Shown here: positions 9,863-19,331 of the stretch, piece after piece
Layout: every line of letters starts with the position of its first letter
Numbering within the stretch: position 1 is the stretch's first letter
DNA from: Pseudomonas chlororaphis
Lineage (GTDB): Bacteria; Pseudomonadota; Gammaproteobacteria; Pseudomonadales; Pseudomonadaceae
NCBI RefSeq assembly: GCF_003731765.1
Contig: NZ_MOAL01000004.1
Location: 186,001-250,000, forward strand
Direction: 5' to 3'
DNA: 64,000 nt
The notes under the pieces: generated by a model
Seen by the model: the letters and a program-made list of their open reading frames with translations, nothing else
Database searches by the model: none
What the model was told of the DNA's origin: nothing
Made by a program: the position numbers and the translations under genes

Positions 9863-9878
9863 TGTACACTTGTGCACT
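9863..9878 (-). promoter_or_regulatory. Imperfect dyad upstream of fabAB, candidate DesT-type operator
   Basis: On the minus strand, AGTGCACAAGTGTACA lies about 135 bases upstream of fabA. The inner 14 bases are self-complementary at 10 of 14 positions. Its outline AGTG-AC-N3-TGT resembles what I recall of DesT sites in P. aeruginosa. The match is by eye only. Confidence 0.35.
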
Positions 9879-9976
9879 GAAATTTTTTGACCGGCCCGTT
9901 TCCGGGTCCGTTCGGGTGCCTAAGACTGCCGCACTTTCGCCCATCACGCCAGTCGCAGATGGTCGAAAACTGCCAG

Positions 9977-11878
9977 CTATTGCACCCAGCGCTGGAGAAT
10001 TTGCTGCAGGTCCGCGCGTTTGAAAGGCTTGGCCAGGTAATCGCTCATGCCCGCCGAGAGGCAGGCTTCTCGGTCGCCCTGCAAGGCGTTGGCGGTCAGG
10101 GCAATGATCGGCAGATCGGCGCAGCCGGGCAGTTGGCGGATTTGCCGGGTGGCTTCGTAGCCATCGATCAGCGGCAAGCGGCAATCCATCAGGATCGCTT
10201 CGAAGATCAGGCTCTCCGCGCTGCGAATGGCCTGGGCGCCGTCGCTGGCGATGCTCACATTGAAGCCCAGGCTGCGCAGCATGGCCTGGATCACTGTCTG
10301 GTTGACCGGGTTGTCCTCCACCAGCAGCACGTTGCGCCCTTCGCCGTGGGTATCGCTGCTGGGTACGCGGGGTGCCAGTGCCGGCGGGTTGTGCTGGAAC
10401 AGCGCCAGGGGTATCTCCAGGGTAAACACCGAACCGCGGCCTTCTTCGCTCTGGGCGCGCAGGGTGCCGCCCATGCGCTCGGCCAGGGTGCGGGCGATCG
10501 GCAGCCCCAGGCCGGTGCCGCCGTAACGCCGGGAAATCGAACTGTCGGCCTGCTGGAAGGCATTGAACATCAGCTCCAGGCTGTCGGCGCTGATGCCGAT
10601 CCCGCTGTCGCGCACGCTGCAGGTGAACCACAGCAACTCATGGTCCAGGGTCTGCCAGTGCGGCTCGACGGTGACGCTGCCGCGTTCGGTGAATTTCAAG
10701 GCGTTGCCGATCAGGTTGACCAGGATCTGGCGGATCCGCGTCGGGTCGCCCTTGACCTGCAACGACGCCATCCCTGGGGGCAGGCGCAGTTGCAGGTCGA
10801 GGCCACGTTGCGCCGCGCTGTGCTGGAAGGCCTGGGCCGAACTGACGATCAATTCGCCCAGGTTGAACGGGATATGTTCCAGCTCCAGGGCCGAACGCTC
10901 GATGCGCGAGAAGTCGAGGATGTCGTTGATGACCTTCAGCAAGTGCTCGGTGGATTCCGAGGCCAGGGCCGCGTATTCGCTCTGCTCCTGGGTCATCTCG
11001 GTGGTTTCCAGCAATTGCAGCATGCCCAGCACGCCGTTCATCGGTGTGCGCAGTTCATGGCTCATCATGGCCAGGAAGTCCGACTTGGCCTTGTTCGCCC
11101 GTTCCGCTTCTTCGCGGGTCTGGATCAACTGGGCCATGGCTTGTTGCTGTTCCTGGCTGGCCTGTTCGAGGCCTGCGGCGAGGTTGTTGATGTGCCGCGC
11201 CAAGTCCCCCAGCTCGGCGTCATCGACGATCGGCAAGGGCGTCTTGAAGTCGCCTTCCTGGATCGCCTTGACCGCCTGGCCCATGGCGCTGATGGGCTGC
11301 GACAGGCTGGACGCCAGGCGGCGTGCCAGGAGAAAGGTGAACAGCAGGGCGCAGAGCGCCAGCACCGCGGCCTTGAGGACGATCTCCTGCTGGCGTTCGC
11401 TGAAGGCGTCATTCGACATGCCGACGATCACTCGGCCCAGGTAACCGTCGCCCGAGGTGGGGACGTTGACGTCGTCGTTCTGGAAAAAGTCGTTGTGCAG
11501 TTGAATCCGCTGCAGCCGCACCGGGGCCTGGAAGACTTTGACCTGCTGCGCACGGCGATGGTTGGCCGAGGGTTGCTCGACGTACACCAGAATATTGTTG
11601 GCACTGTCCTGGACTTCGAGAAAGTGCACGTGGGGCGTGGCCAGGGTGGCTTTGAGCAGGCTTTCCAGGCCTTCGCTGTTGCCGGAAATCACCCCGTATT
11701 CGGTGGCCGGTGCCAGTTGGTTGGCGATCAGTTGGCCCGTGTGGTTGAGCTCCTGGCGCAAGTCCTGGATCCGCACGAAGGTGAAGAAGCTGATCAACAG
11801 CAAGGTCAGCAGCAGGGCCGGGCCAAGGCTGATGATCTGGGTACGGGTGTGGATATCCCAATGGCGTCGGAAGGTCAT
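9977..11878 (-). CDS. Hybrid sensor histidine kinase with receiver domain
   Basis: A 633-residue inner-membrane BarA-like hybrid kinase. TM1 is about residues 17-36, a periplasmic region of about 130 residues follows, then TM2 at about 168-186, a HAMP linker, and an HisKA domain with His274 in [12 protein letters not shown]. The ATPase domain shows [20 protein letters not shown] and [14 protein letters not shown]-terminal receiver has phospho-acceptor Asp565 ([13 protein letters not shown]). The chain ends right after the receiver, so there is no Hpt domain and a separate phosphotransfer protein is needed. The start overlaps the stop of the periplasmic binding protein gene by four bases, coupling sensor and binding protein. 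No response regulator gene is adjacent. Confidence 0.95.
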   Translation of the reverse strand: MTFRRHWDIHTRTQIISLGPALLLTLLLISFFTFVRIQDLRQELNHTGQLIANQLAPATEYGVISGNSEGLESLLKATLATPHVHFLEVQDSANNILVYVEQPSANHRRAQQVKVFQAPVRLQRIQLHNDFFQNDDVNVPTSGDGYLGRVIVGMSNDAFSERQQEIVLKAAVLALCALLFTFLLARRLASSLSQPISAMGQAVKAIQEGDFKTPLPIVDDAELGDLARHINNLAAGLEQASQEQQQAMAQLIQTREEAERANKAKSDFLAMMSHELRTPMNGVLGMLQLLETTEMTQEQSEYAALASESTEHLLKVINDILDFSRIERSALELEHIPFNLGELIVSSAQAFQHSAAQRGLDLQLRLPPGMASLQVKGDPTRIRQILVNLIGNALKFTERGSVTVEPHWQTLDHELLWFTCSVRDSGIGISADSLELMFNAFQQADSSISRRYGGTGLGLPIARTLAERMGGTLRAQSEEGRGSVFTLEIPLALFQHNPPALAPRVPSSDTHGEGRNVLLVEDNPVNQTVIQAMLRSLGFNVSIASDGAQAIRSAESLIFEAILMDCRLPLIDGYEATRQIRQLPGCADLPIIALTANALQGDREACLSAGMSDYLAKPFKRADLQQILQRWVQ

Positions 11879-12807
11879 GGGCGGGTTTCTCCTTCTGCCA
11901 GCCGGGTAGCGACCTGGCCTGGGTCAATCTCTTCGATACCCAGCGAGCGGGCCACTTGTGGGTTGCTCAACACCTTGAAGTGTCGTGGGTACAGCGAGCG
12001 TGGCCAGTGCGTGGGCGGCTGGTCAAGCAGGTCGTGGAGGGTCAGCAGCCAATCCTGTTGGTCGCTGTAGGTGCTGGCCAGGCTGCCCGCCTTGACGAAT
12101 GCGGCATCAGGGCCGACCAGCGCCAACTGTCGGGCGTAGCTGCTGAGCAGCAGGTTCTTGGCGGTCTTGGGGTTGAACAGGTTCGGGTCGTCCAGCCCCA
12201 GCAGTACGTCGCTGCTTTTCAGCAAGTCTTGCAGCGGGCGGCTGTCGTAAGGGTTGTCCCAGCGTTTGCCGACGATCTCCAGGCCCAGGCGCTTGGCCTC
12301 GGGTTGCAGCTCCTTGAACAGGAACTGGCTGTCGGCGCCGTACAACACGCCGACGCGCCGGGCCTGGGGCAGGATGGCGCGGATCAGGCGCAGTTGGCGT
12401 CCCAGGGGCGGGTCGCTCCACAGCAGGCTCAAGCGTTGCCAGGCCGGGCCTTGAGGGCGGGCCTGAGCCTGCAAGCGGCTGATGCGCAACACCAGCGTCA
12501 TCGGGCCATGGGCATCCTGCAGGCGCCAGTCGAGGCTGTCGCTGTCCAGCAGAATCAGGCGTGTGGCCGGGGGCAGCTTGCTGGCGGCGGGCAGGTCGTG
12601 CAGCGGTACAAAGCGCACGGTGTCGGCCGGGCGCTGTGCGGCCAGGGCCTGGGTGAAGGCCTGGACGCCGGCATTGTCTTCGCCACCGGTCAACAGCACC
12701 TCGGCGGCCCGGCTCGGCAGCACCAGCAGCAGGCTGGCCAGCAACAGCAGGCCGGCCACGAGCGTGCGGCCTGGGGCAGGCGTCATCCTTGGCTGGCCTG
12801 GGCGCAT
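11875..12807 (-). CDS. Periplasmic ABC-type substrate-binding protein
   Basis: A 310-residue exported protein. It has an N-terminal signal peptide (hydrophobic stretch about residues 15-30, cleavage near PSRA-AEV). The middle has [20 protein letters not shown] followed by [13 protein letters not shown], the pattern of ABC_sub_bind (TrpX/DUF534-like) periplasmic binding proteins. No permease or ATPase gene is nearby. The start at 12807 has GGAG about eight bases upstream and begins two bases after the TonB-receptor stop; an ATG seven codons later is weaker. It sits between the receptor and the histidine kinase in one operon, so it may deliver ligand to the kinase rather than to a transporter. 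Ligand unknown. Confidence 0.8.
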   Translation of the reverse strand: MRPGQPRMTPAPGRTLVAGLLLLASLLLVLPSRAAEVLLTGGEDNAGVQAFTQALAAQRPADTVRFVPLHDLPAASKLPPATRLILLDSDSLDWRLQDAHGPMTLVLRISRLQAQARPQGPAWQRLSLLWSDPPLGRQLRLIRAILPQARRVGVLYGADSQFLFKELQPEAKRLGLEIVGKRWDNPYDSRPLQDLLKSSDVLLGLDDPNLFNPKTAKNLLLSSYARQLALVGPDAAFVKAGSLASTYSDQQDWLLTLHDLLDQPPTHWPRSLYPRHFKVLSNPQVARSLGIEEIDPGQVATRLAEGETRP

Positions 12808-12808
12808 G

Positions 12809-14926
12809 CTAGAGCTCCAGCTCCGCACTGAAATAGACCACGTGACGCTGTTCGTAGTGGTTGTCGATAAAGGTGGTGGGCTGGTGGTCCAGGCGTTGCT
12901 GCAGCATGCCGGCCAGTTCCAGGTTGCCTCGGCCCAGCCTGAAACGCTTGGCGATGCGGCTGTCGACGCGTTCGAAACGGTAGCCGTTGAGGGCGTTGTC
13001 GCCGTAGTAAAAGAGGGCGCTGGACCAGCCACGGCCCCAGTTGCGCATCCAGCCCGCCGAGCCGCTGTGGCTGGCGGTCAGGCGCTGGTCCAGGGGGTTG
13101 CTGGCGTCGGCGTGGACATAGGCGTAGGTCAGGCGCAGCCGGTCGGCCCGGCTCAGGCGCCAGTCCAGTTGGGTTTCGGCGCCGGAGAAGCGTGCCGAGT
13201 TGCCGTTGCTGGCGATGTACTGGTTGTTGCGCAAGGGTTCGCTGACCATGCCGCTGATTTCGTCATGGAACAGTTTCACGTCGAGGTTGAGCCCCAGGTC
13301 GACGAAGAAACCGTTGTAGCCCAGCTCGCGGGAGCGCATGTGCTCCTGGTCGAGGTTGCCCGGGCCCCGGGTCTTGACGAAGTATTCGGCGCTGGATTGG
13401 CCGGCGACCCTGGGTGTCAGCTCGGTGACCCGGTAGCTCCAGTTGACGTTGTTCTCGAACATGTCTGGCGAGCGGATGGCTTCGGAGTACACCGCCCGCA
13501 GCCCATGGCGCGGGTTGATCAGGTAATTGATCGCCACCCTCGGGGTCAGGGAGTCGCCGGTCAATCGGGTGTCTTCGTACATTGCCCCGCCCTGGAGCAG
13601 CCAGTGCTCGCTGGCCCGCCATTCCAGATGGCCGAACGCACGCCACGTGGTGTCATCGAGAGTGCCATTGAAGTAGGTCTCGGAATCGGCCCGGTCGTAA
13701 CGATAGTTCATACCGCTGACCAGCCGCAGGCTGTCGGACAGGCTCAGGGTGTCTTGCAGCTCCAGGTCATAGCGCGACTCTCGGGCGCTCTGGTCGATGA
13801 CGCCGCACACCGTGTCTTTGCCACCCGCCTGCCACTGGGCGATGACCTGATTGCCCAGGTCGCGCTCTGCGGTGCTGCCGGCGGGGGCTCCGGGGCCGAT
13901 AAAACTGCCAATGTTGCGCACCAGGCGCTCGGCGTAGTTCGGGTTGAGTTGCCACAGGCGTGTCAGCTCGGGGCTGAAAGACAGGGCGGCGTCACAGGCC
14001 CGCCAGGTCTGCTGTCGATCCCAGTGTTGGGCCGAGCCCTGTATATAAAGGCTGTGCTCCGGGTTCAGCTCCAGGTTCCAGCGCACTGAACCGGCGTAGT
14101 CCTTGGCGATCACATCGGAATTGTTGCCGGCGTCGGTGATGCCGGCAAACACCGGGCGATAGGTATAGGGTCGTTGGTTGGTGCCGTCTTTGGCGTTCAG
14201 TTGCCAGTCCAGGCTCTGCTGCTCATCGAGGGTCTGGCTGACAGCCAGGTTGAAGCGGTTCAGGCGCCTGCTGTCGCGATAATCGGTGCCGTTGCGGTCG
14301 GTGTCGAAGCCGTCGTCTTCCTGGCCGGACAACGACAGGCGCAGGGCGCCGCCGTCCCAGGCGCTGCCCTGGCTGGCGTACCAGTCGCTGATGCCGCGCT
14401 GGCCACGGGTGACCTTGAACCTTGTGCCGTGGCTGTCGGCCGGTGCGCGGGTGATGATATTGACCACCGCCATCAGCGCATTGGCCCCGTAGCTGACGGT
14501 GTTGGGGCCGCGAAACACCTCGATACGCTCGACGTCCTCCAGGGCCACCGGGATGTCGCTCCAGTCCACGGTGGCCAGGCCCGCGCGATACACCGAGCGA
14601 CCGTCGATCAGCACCTGCATGCGTCGCGCTTCGCTGGCATTGCTGCCGTGGTAGTTCACCGCTGCCTGGTTGCCATTGATGGCGCCGACCATCATCCCCG
14701 GCACCAGCCGCAGCAACTCGCTGATGTCCCGGGCGCCGCTGGCCTCGATCAGTTCGCTGTCGATCAGGGTCATGCTGCCGGGTACGGCCGCCGGCGACTG
14801 TTTCAGGCGGGTAGCCGTGAGTACCTGCGGCAAAGGCAGGTGCCGGAGAAACAGATCGTCGGCCAGCACCAAGGGGCTGAACATCAGCGCCAGCAGCAAC
14901 GAAGGGCGGGAAGGTCCTGAGTACAA
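12809..14926 (-). CDS. TonB-dependent outer-membrane receptor
   Basis: A receptor of about 705 residues. The plug domain shows DISELLRLVPGMMVGAINGN, MQVLIDGRSVYRAGL, VERIEVFRGPNTVSYGANA and VVNIITRAPADS. The barrel ends in an aromatic/hydrophobic terminal strand, HVVYFSAELEL. No ATG gives a signal peptide. A TTG at 14926 gives MYSGPSRPSLLLALMFSPLV, with cleavage after LA-DD at about residue 22; this is my best start but it is uncertain. The frame stays open upstream into gpsA without meaning. The plug resembles receptors outside the classical siderophore group. It is the first gene of a three-gene operon with a binding protein and a hybrid kinase. Confidence 0.9.
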   Translation of the reverse strand: MYSGPSRPSLLLALMFSPLVLADDLFLRHLPLPQVLTATRLKQSPAAVPGSMTLIDSELIEASGARDISELLRLVPGMMVGAINGNQAAVNYHGSNASEARRMQVLIDGRSVYRAGLATVDWSDIPVALEDVERIEVFRGPNTVSYGANALMAVVNIITRAPADSHGTRFKVTRGQRGISDWYASQGSAWDGGALRLSLSGQEDDGFDTDRNGTDYRDSRRLNRFNLAVSQTLDEQQSLDWQLNAKDGTNQRPYTYRPVFAGITDAGNNSDVIAKDYAGSVRWNLELNPEHSLYIQGSAQHWDRQQTWRACDAALSFSPELTRLWQLNPNYAERLVRNIGSFIGPGAPAGSTAERDLGNQVIAQWQAGGKDTVCGVIDQSARESRYDLELQDTLSLSDSLRLVSGMNYRYDRADSETYFNGTLDDTTWRAFGHLEWRASEHWLLQGGAMYEDTRLTGDSLTPRVAINYLINPRHGLRAVYSEAIRSPDMFENNVNWSYRVTELTPRVAGQSSAEYFVKTRGPGNLDQEHMRSRELGYNGFFVDLGLNLDVKLFHDEISGMVSEPLRNNQYIASNGNSARFSGAETQLDWRLSRADRLRLTYAYVHADASNPLDQRLTASHSGSAGWMRNWGRGWSSALFYYGDNALNGYRFERVDSRIAKRFRLGRGNLELAGMLQQRLDHQPTTFIDNHYEQRHVVYFSAELEL

Positions 14927-15067
14927 GGTGCAGCCTAGAATCCAGGGAATGGGCGCGCATGTTAACCGAGATGGTCGAGTTTTCCAGTCGAGAAGCCCGA
15001 CATTCCCCGGCTGTTCTCGACAAGTGCGCGAATCGTTGTGGGGGCTGGTGGTCGCAGGGCTGCCCCG

Positions 15068-15073
15068 TATAAT
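15068..15073 (+). promoter_or_regulatory. TATAAT -10 element upstream of gpsA
   Basis: A perfect TATAAT followed by GCGCC lies 36 bases upstream of the gpsA ATG. No good -35 hexamer is seen at 16-18 bases. A two-codon minimal ORF, ATG GAT TGA (15091-15099), lies in the presumed leader, out of frame with gpsA. Confidence 0.55.
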
Positions 15074-15109
15074 GCGCCATCGCCACTGGTATGGATTGAC
15101 GGATTGCAT

Positions 15110-16135
15110 ATGACTGAACAGCACCCTATCGCGGTCCTGGGAGGCGGAAGTTTTGGTACCGCCGTGGCCAATCTGCTGGCCGAGAACGGTCATCAGGTGC
15201 GGCAATGGATGCGTGATCCCGAGCAGGCCGAGGCCATTCGGGTCAATCGCGAGAATCCGCGCTACCTCAAAGGCATCAAGATCCACCCGGCGGTGGAGCC
15301 GGTCACGGATCTGCTGGCCACCCTCAATCAGTGCGACTTGTGCTTTGTCGCCTTGCCCTCCAGCGCCCTGCGCACGGTGCTGGCGCCCCACGCCGAGTTG
15401 CTCGGCGGCAAGCTGCTGGTCAGCCTGACCAAAGGCATCGAGGCCCAGAGCTTCAAATTGATGAGCGAGATCCTCCAGGACATCGCCCCGCAAGCGCGGA
15501 TCGGTGTGCTGTCGGGGCCGAACCTGGCGCGGGAAGTGGCCGAGCACGCCCTGACCGCCACCGTGGTCGCCAGTGAAGACGAAGAGCTCTGCCAGCGCGT
15601 CCAGGCGGCGTTACATGGCCGGACCTTTCGCGTCTATGCCAGTGCCGACCGTTTTGGTGTCGAACTGGGCGGTGCGCTGAAGAACGTCTACGCGATCATC
15701 GCCGGCATGGCGGTCGCCCTGGGCATGGGCGAGAACACCAAGAGCATGTTGATTACCCGGGCCCTGGCCGAGATGACTCGCTTTGCCGTGAGCCAGGGTG
15801 CCAACCCCATGACTTTCCTCGGCCTGGCCGGCGTGGGTGATTTGATCGTCACCTGTTCTTCGCCCAAAAGCCGTAACTACCAGGTCGGTTTCGCCCTGGG
15901 CCAGGGGTTGAGCCTGGACGAGGCGGTGACCCGTCTCGGCGAAGTGGCCGAGGGCGTCAACACCCTCAAGGTACTCAAGGTCAAGGCGCAGGAACTGGGG
16001 GTGTACATGCCGCTGGTGGCCGGGCTGCATGCGATTTTGTTCGAAGGGCGTACCCTGAACCAGGTGATCGAGTTGCTGATGCGTGGCGAGCCGAAAACCG
16101 ACGTCGACTTTATTTCCACCAGTGGCTTCAACTGA
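15110..16135 (+). CDS. gpsA: Glycerol-3-phosphate dehydrogenase [NAD(P)+]
   Basis: A 341-residue cytosolic enzyme that reduces dihydroxyacetone phosphate to sn-glycerol-3-phosphate, the backbone for phospholipids. The N-terminal Rossmann motif is [12 protein letters not shown]. Conserved segments [39 protein letters not shown] (catalytic Lys) and [19 protein letters not shown] follow. Length fits E. coli (339). ATG at 15110 is chosen because [14 protein letters not shown] is the family N-terminus; the frame is open 24 codons further upstream. It heads a run with the DUF4389 and sixA genes. Confidence 0.97.
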   Translation: MTEQHPIAVLGGGSFGTAVANLLAENGHQVRQWMRDPEQAEAIRVNRENPRYLKGIKIHPAVEPVTDLLATLNQCDLCFVALPSSALRTVLAPHAELLGGKLLVSLTKGIEAQSFKLMSEILQDIAPQARIGVLSGPNLAREVAEHALTATVVASEDEELCQRVQAALHGRTFRVYASADRFGVELGGALKNVYAIIAGMAVALGMGENTKSMLITRALAEMTRFAVSQGANPMTFLGLAGVGDLIVTCSSPKSRNYQVGFALGQGLSLDEAVTRLGEVAEGVNTLKVLKVKAQELGVYMPLVAGLHAILFEGRTLNQVIELLMRGEPKTDVDFISTSGFN

Positions 16136-16153
16136 GTGGCACAGGAGCGAGAC

Positions 16154-16501
16154 ATGAACGATACGAATCCCGAAGGCAAATACGAATCCATCCTCCTGCG
16201 TGTGCTGTGGATGCTGGTGTACCTGCTGGTCTGGCAAGTGGCGCAGTTCATCCTCGGTGCCCTGGTGCTGGTGCAACTGATTTATCGCCTGATCTACAGC
16301 GCGCCCAGCGCCAGCATGATGAATTTCGGCGACAGCCTGAGCCAGTTCCTGGCGCAGATCGGCCGTTTCGGCAGCTTCCACAGTGACCAGAAACCGTGGC
16401 CATTCGCCGATTGGCCGACGCCCCGTGCACCTGAAGGCGAAGCTCCCCATAGCGTGCCGCCCGCGCCTCACTCGGTCCGTGACGAGGAGCCCAAGCTATG
16501 A
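16154..16501 (+). CDS. DUF4389-type membrane protein
   Basis: A 115-residue protein with one long or two short membrane segments (about residues 14-48: ILLRVLWMLVYLLVWQVAQF and on to LVQLIYRLIY). A conserved soluble part follows, with LSQFLAQIGRFGSFHSDQKPWPFADWP and a Pro-rich tail. This pattern matches DUF4389, function unknown. AGGAG at 16143-16147 supports ATG 16154. It lies 18 bases after gpsA and overlaps sixA by four bases (ATGA), so the three genes are probably cotranscribed. Confidence 0.85.
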   Translation: MNDTNPEGKYESILLRVLWMLVYLLVWQVAQFILGALVLVQLIYRLIYSAPSASMMNFGDSLSQFLAQIGRFGSFHSDQKPWPFADWPTPRAPEGEAPHSVPPAPHSVRDEEPKL

Positions 16502-16947
16502 AGCTCTGGGTACTGCGTCACGGTGAAGCCGAGTCCCAGGCCCGCAGCGATGCCGAGCGCAACCTGACCGAGCACGGCCGCAAGGAAGTGCTCGAGAGTG
16601 CTGCGCAGCTGATTGGCCAGCCCATCGGCGCGATCCTCGCCAGCCCCTATGTGCGGGCCCAGCAGACGGCGCAATTGGTGCGCGAAGCCCTGGGGTTTGC
16701 CGGCGAGATCCGCACCGTGTCCTGGCTGACCCCCGAGAGCAATCCCCTGGCCACCCTGGAACAGCTCAACAGCGCCGACAACCTGCTGCTGGTCAGCCAC
16801 CAACCTTTGGTGGGCAGCCTGATCAGCCTGCTGCAGTACGGCCATCTGCGCAGCCCGCAGCCGATGGGCACCGCCAGCCTCGCCGAGCTGGAAGGTGACT
16901 GGCCATTGGCCGGGCTGATGAGCCTCAACCAGGTTCACCACGTTTGA
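16498..16947 (+). CDS. sixA: Phosphohistidine phosphatase SixA
   Basis: A 149-residue member of the histidine phosphatase superfamily. RHGEAE at the N-terminus carries the phospho-acceptor His8, and SHQPLVGSL carries the second catalytic His. The short length and lack of an inserted cap domain fit SixA, which dephosphorylates HPt-type phosphohistidine proteins (ArcB Hpt or nitrogen-PTS proteins in E. coli). It is translationally coupled to the DUF4389 gene. A 9-bp GC-rich hairpin lies directly after the stop. Confidence 0.9.
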   Translation: MKLWVLRHGEAESQARSDAERNLTEHGRKEVLESAAQLIGQPIGAILASPYVRAQQTAQLVREALGFAGEIRTVSWLTPESNPLATLEQLNSADNLLLVSHQPLVGSLISLLQYGHLRSPQPMGTASLAELEGDWPLAGLMSLNQVHHV

Positions 16948-16952
16948 AACCG

Positions 16953-16976
16953 GCCGGCCGCAGCATGGCGGCCGGC
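16953..16976 (+). terminator. GC-rich hairpin after sixA
   Basis: GCCGGCCGC (16953-16961) pairs perfectly with GCGGCCGGC (16968-16976) around a six-base loop. Only a weak T-rich stretch follows, so termination strength is uncertain. Confidence 0.55.
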
Positions 16977-17021
16977 TACATTTCTTCACTTGCAGCGCCC
17001 CTTTGTGCGTGAAATAGTCAG

Positions 17022-17037
17022 CCAAGCAAGTGCTTGG
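17022..17037. promoter_or_regulatory. Palindrome upstream of acyl-CoA ligase, candidate TetR-family operator
   Basis: CCAAGCA-AG-TGCTTGG: two perfect 7-bp arms with a 2-bp centre, ending 43 bases before the ligase ATG. The size, symmetry and position suit a TetR-type repressor of fatty-acid genes. No regulator gene is adjacent. Confidence 0.5.
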
Positions 17038-17080
17038 TTGGTCATCTCACGGTCAGAATAAAAACAAAGGAGCGCGTCGC

Positions 17081-18748
17081 ATGTCTGCCGCTTTTCGTTT
17101 GCCGCTGGAAGTGTTCTACGAGCGTGAAGCTCGTCATCCCCGCCAACGTTTCCTGGTCCAGCCTTCAAGCGGAGGGCAGGTCGAGGAACTGAGCTGGGCG
17201 GATGTCGGCCACCAGGCGCGTTGCGCCGCTCACTGGCTACGGGCGCAGGAACTGCCCCAGGGCAGTCACGTCGCGATTATTTCCAAGAACTGTGCCCACT
17301 GGGTCATTGCCGACCTGGCGATCTGGATGGCCGGCCATGTGTCGGTGCCCTTGTACCCCAACCTCACCGCCGAATCGGTGGCGCAGGTGCTTGAGCATTC
17401 CGAGTCGGCCCTGGTGTTTATCGGCAAGCTGGACGACTGGCCGGGCATGGCGGCCGGGGTCCGGCCCGGGCTGCCGACCATCAGCCTACCGCTGCATCCT
17501 CCAGGTGATTTCGACTTCAGTTGGGACGACTTGCAGCGCAGCTCGCCGATCCAGGACAACCCCAGCCCCGCCGCTGAACAGTTGGCAACCATCATCTACA
17601 CCTCCGGCACCACCGGGCTGCCCAAGGGGGTGATGCACAGCTTTGGCAACCTGGGTTTTGCTGCCACCCACGGGGCCCAGTTGTTCCAGTTGGGCCCCTC
17701 TGATCGCCTGTTGTCGTATTTGCCGCTGTGCCATGTGGCCGAACGCATGTTTGTCGAGATGGCGGCGATCTACACCGGGCAAACGGTGTTCTTCGCCGAG
17801 AGCCTGGAGACCTTCCTCACCGATCTGAAACGCGCCCGGCCTACCGCGTTGTTCGGCGTGCCGCGGATCTGGAGCAAGTTCCAGATGGGGGTCTACGCCA
17901 AGGTCCCGGCCAAGCGTTTGGACTGGCTCCTGGGGCTGCCGCTGATCGGCAAGCGGGTTGGCCAGCGGGTGCTCGCCGGGCTCGGCCTGGACGCCTTGCG
18001 CGTGGCCCTTTCCGGGGCGGCACCGGTGCCCCAGAGCCTGCTTCACTGGTATCAGCGCCTAGGCCTCGATGTGCTGGAGGTGTATGGCATGACCGAAAGC
18101 TGCGGGTACTCCCACATCGGTCGCAGTGGCGAGTACGTGCCCGGCTGGATCGGCCGGCCGTGCCCGCAGGTGGACGTGCGCATCGATGCTTCGGGCGAAG
18201 TGCTGGTGCGCAGCGGGGCCACCATGCTCGGTTACTACAAGGACCCGCAGAAGACCGCCGAGACCCTCACCGAAGATGGCTTCCTGCGTACCGGGGACAA
18301 GGGCGAGCAGGATGCCCGGGGGCGCTTGCGCCTGACCGGTCGGATCAAGGAAATCTTCAAGACCAGCAAAGGCAAGTACGTGGCCCCGGCGCCGATCGAG
18401 AACCGCCTGGCGGTGCATTCACGGATCGAGCAGGTGTGTGTGGTCGGCGACGGCCTGAGTGCGCCCCTGGGGCTTTGCGTGCTCTCGGCCGTGGGATGGC
18501 AGGAGGCCTCCAGCGCTGCCCGCAACGGCCTGCAGCGCAGCCTGGAAACCTTGCTGGCCGAGGTCAATGGCGCCTTGGACAAACATGAGCGCTTGCACCG
18601 CCTGGTGGTGGTGAAGGACAGTTGGGCGGTGGAAAACGGCTTTCTCACACCCACGCTGAAGATCAAGCGCAATGTGATCGAGGCCCGCTATGGCGAGCGC
18701 TTCCAGGCGTGGAGCGAGCACAGCGAGGCCGTGCTGTGGCAGGATTGA
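17081..18748 (+). CDS. AMP-binding long-chain acyl-CoA ligase
   Basis: A 555-residue ANL-superfamily enzyme that would activate a fatty acid via acyl-AMP to acyl-CoA. The P-loop motif IIYTSGTTGLPKGVMHS is intact. Further signatures are LPLCHVAERM, LFGVPRIWSK, EVYGMTESCGY, the TGD motif FLRTGDKGEQD, GRIKEIFKTSKGKYVAP (hinge) and a C-terminal FLTPTLKIKRNVIE with the likely catalytic Lys. The architecture fits the FadD15/bubblegum-like long-chain group. AAAGGAG at 17066-17072 supports ATG 17081. It is followed at 28 bases by a hotdog thioesterase, and a dyad operator candidate lies upstream. Confidence 0.92.
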   Translation: MSAAFRLPLEVFYEREARHPRQRFLVQPSSGGQVEELSWADVGHQARCAAHWLRAQELPQGSHVAIISKNCAHWVIADLAIWMAGHVSVPLYPNLTAESVAQVLEHSESALVFIGKLDDWPGMAAGVRPGLPTISLPLHPPGDFDFSWDDLQRSSPIQDNPSPAAEQLATIIYTSGTTGLPKGVMHSFGNLGFAATHGAQLFQLGPSDRLLSYLPLCHVAERMFVEMAAIYTGQTVFFAESLETFLTDLKRARPTALFGVPRIWSKFQMGVYAKVPAKRLDWLLGLPLIGKRVGQRVLAGLGLDALRVALSGAAPVPQSLLHWYQRLGLDVLEVYGMTESCGYSHIGRSGEYVPGWIGRPCPQVDVRIDASGEVLVRSGATMLGYYKDPQKTAETLTEDGFLRTGDKGEQDARGRLRLTGRIKEIFKTSKGKYVAPAPIENRLAVHSRIEQVCVVGDGLSAPLGLCVLSAVGWQEASSAARNGLQRSLETLLAEVNGALDKHERLHRLVVVKDSWAVENGFLTPTLKIKRNVIEARYGERFQAWSEHSEAVLWQD

Positions 18749-18776
18749 ACCCGATAAAAAACCAAAGGATGCAGCG

Positions 18777-19220
18777 ATGAGCTTGTGGCGTACCACCCCG
18801 AATATCGAGCAACTGAATGCGGCGCAGAAGAACACCATTGGTGAAGTGCTGGATATCCGTTTTGAGTCCTTCGACGAAGAGTCCCTGACCGCCAGCATGG
18901 TCATCGACCATCGCACCCACCAGCCCTATGGCCTGTTGCATGGTGGGGCGTCGGTGGTGCTGGCGGAAACCGTGGGCTCCATGGCCAGCTACCTGTGCAT
19001 CGACGCCAGCCAGTTCTACTGCGTGGGGCTGGAGATCAATGCCAACCATTTGCGTGGCTTACGCAGTGGCCGGGTGACCGCCGTGGCCAAGGCCATTCAT
19101 ATCGGTCGCACCACCCATGTCTGGGACATCCGCCTGACCAGCGATGAAGGCAAGTCCAGCTGCATCTCGCGCCTGACCATGGCCGTGGTGCCCCTGGGGC
19201 AAACGCCGCCCCCGCGTTGA
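18777..19220 (+). CDS. Hotdog-fold acyl-CoA thioesterase
   Basis: A 147-residue PaaI/YdiI-type thioesterase. The family active-site helix reads THQPYGLLHGGASVVLAETV, where the HGG turn and the Glu are the catalytic elements. The C-terminal strand TTHVWDIRLTSDEGKSSCIS fits the family. AAAGGA at 18764-18769 precedes ATG 18777. It lies 28 bases after the acyl-CoA ligase, so one gene forms and the other may hydrolyse acyl-CoA; YdiI homologues act on DHNA-CoA in menaquinone synthesis, which pseudomonads generally lack. Substrate unknown. Confidence 0.88.
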   Translation: MSLWRTTPNIEQLNAAQKNTIGEVLDIRFESFDEESLTASMVIDHRTHQPYGLLHGGASVVLAETVGSMASYLCIDASQFYCVGLEINANHLRGLRSGRVTAVAKAIHIGRTTHVWDIRLTSDEGKSSCISRLTMAVVPLGQTPPPR

Positions 19221-19331
19221 GGGGCGTTATGGGCTGAGCCGGAGTGTCATCATTCCTGTCCGTTACTGTCATTGCTGCGTTGCGCTGGCGTACGGACAAT
19301 CAGCCGAGTTTTTGTGAATGGGACGTTCGGT

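Noticed and set aside
9887..12070. 727-codon plus-strand frame opposite the hybrid kinase
   Set aside because: Shadow of the kinase gene; Gln/Gly/Ala-rich with no recognisable fold or ribosome site.
14927..15547. N-terminal extension of the TonB receptor frame into gpsA
   Set aside because: The frame is open but overlaps gpsA and lacks similarity; a signal peptide appears only from the TTG at 14926.
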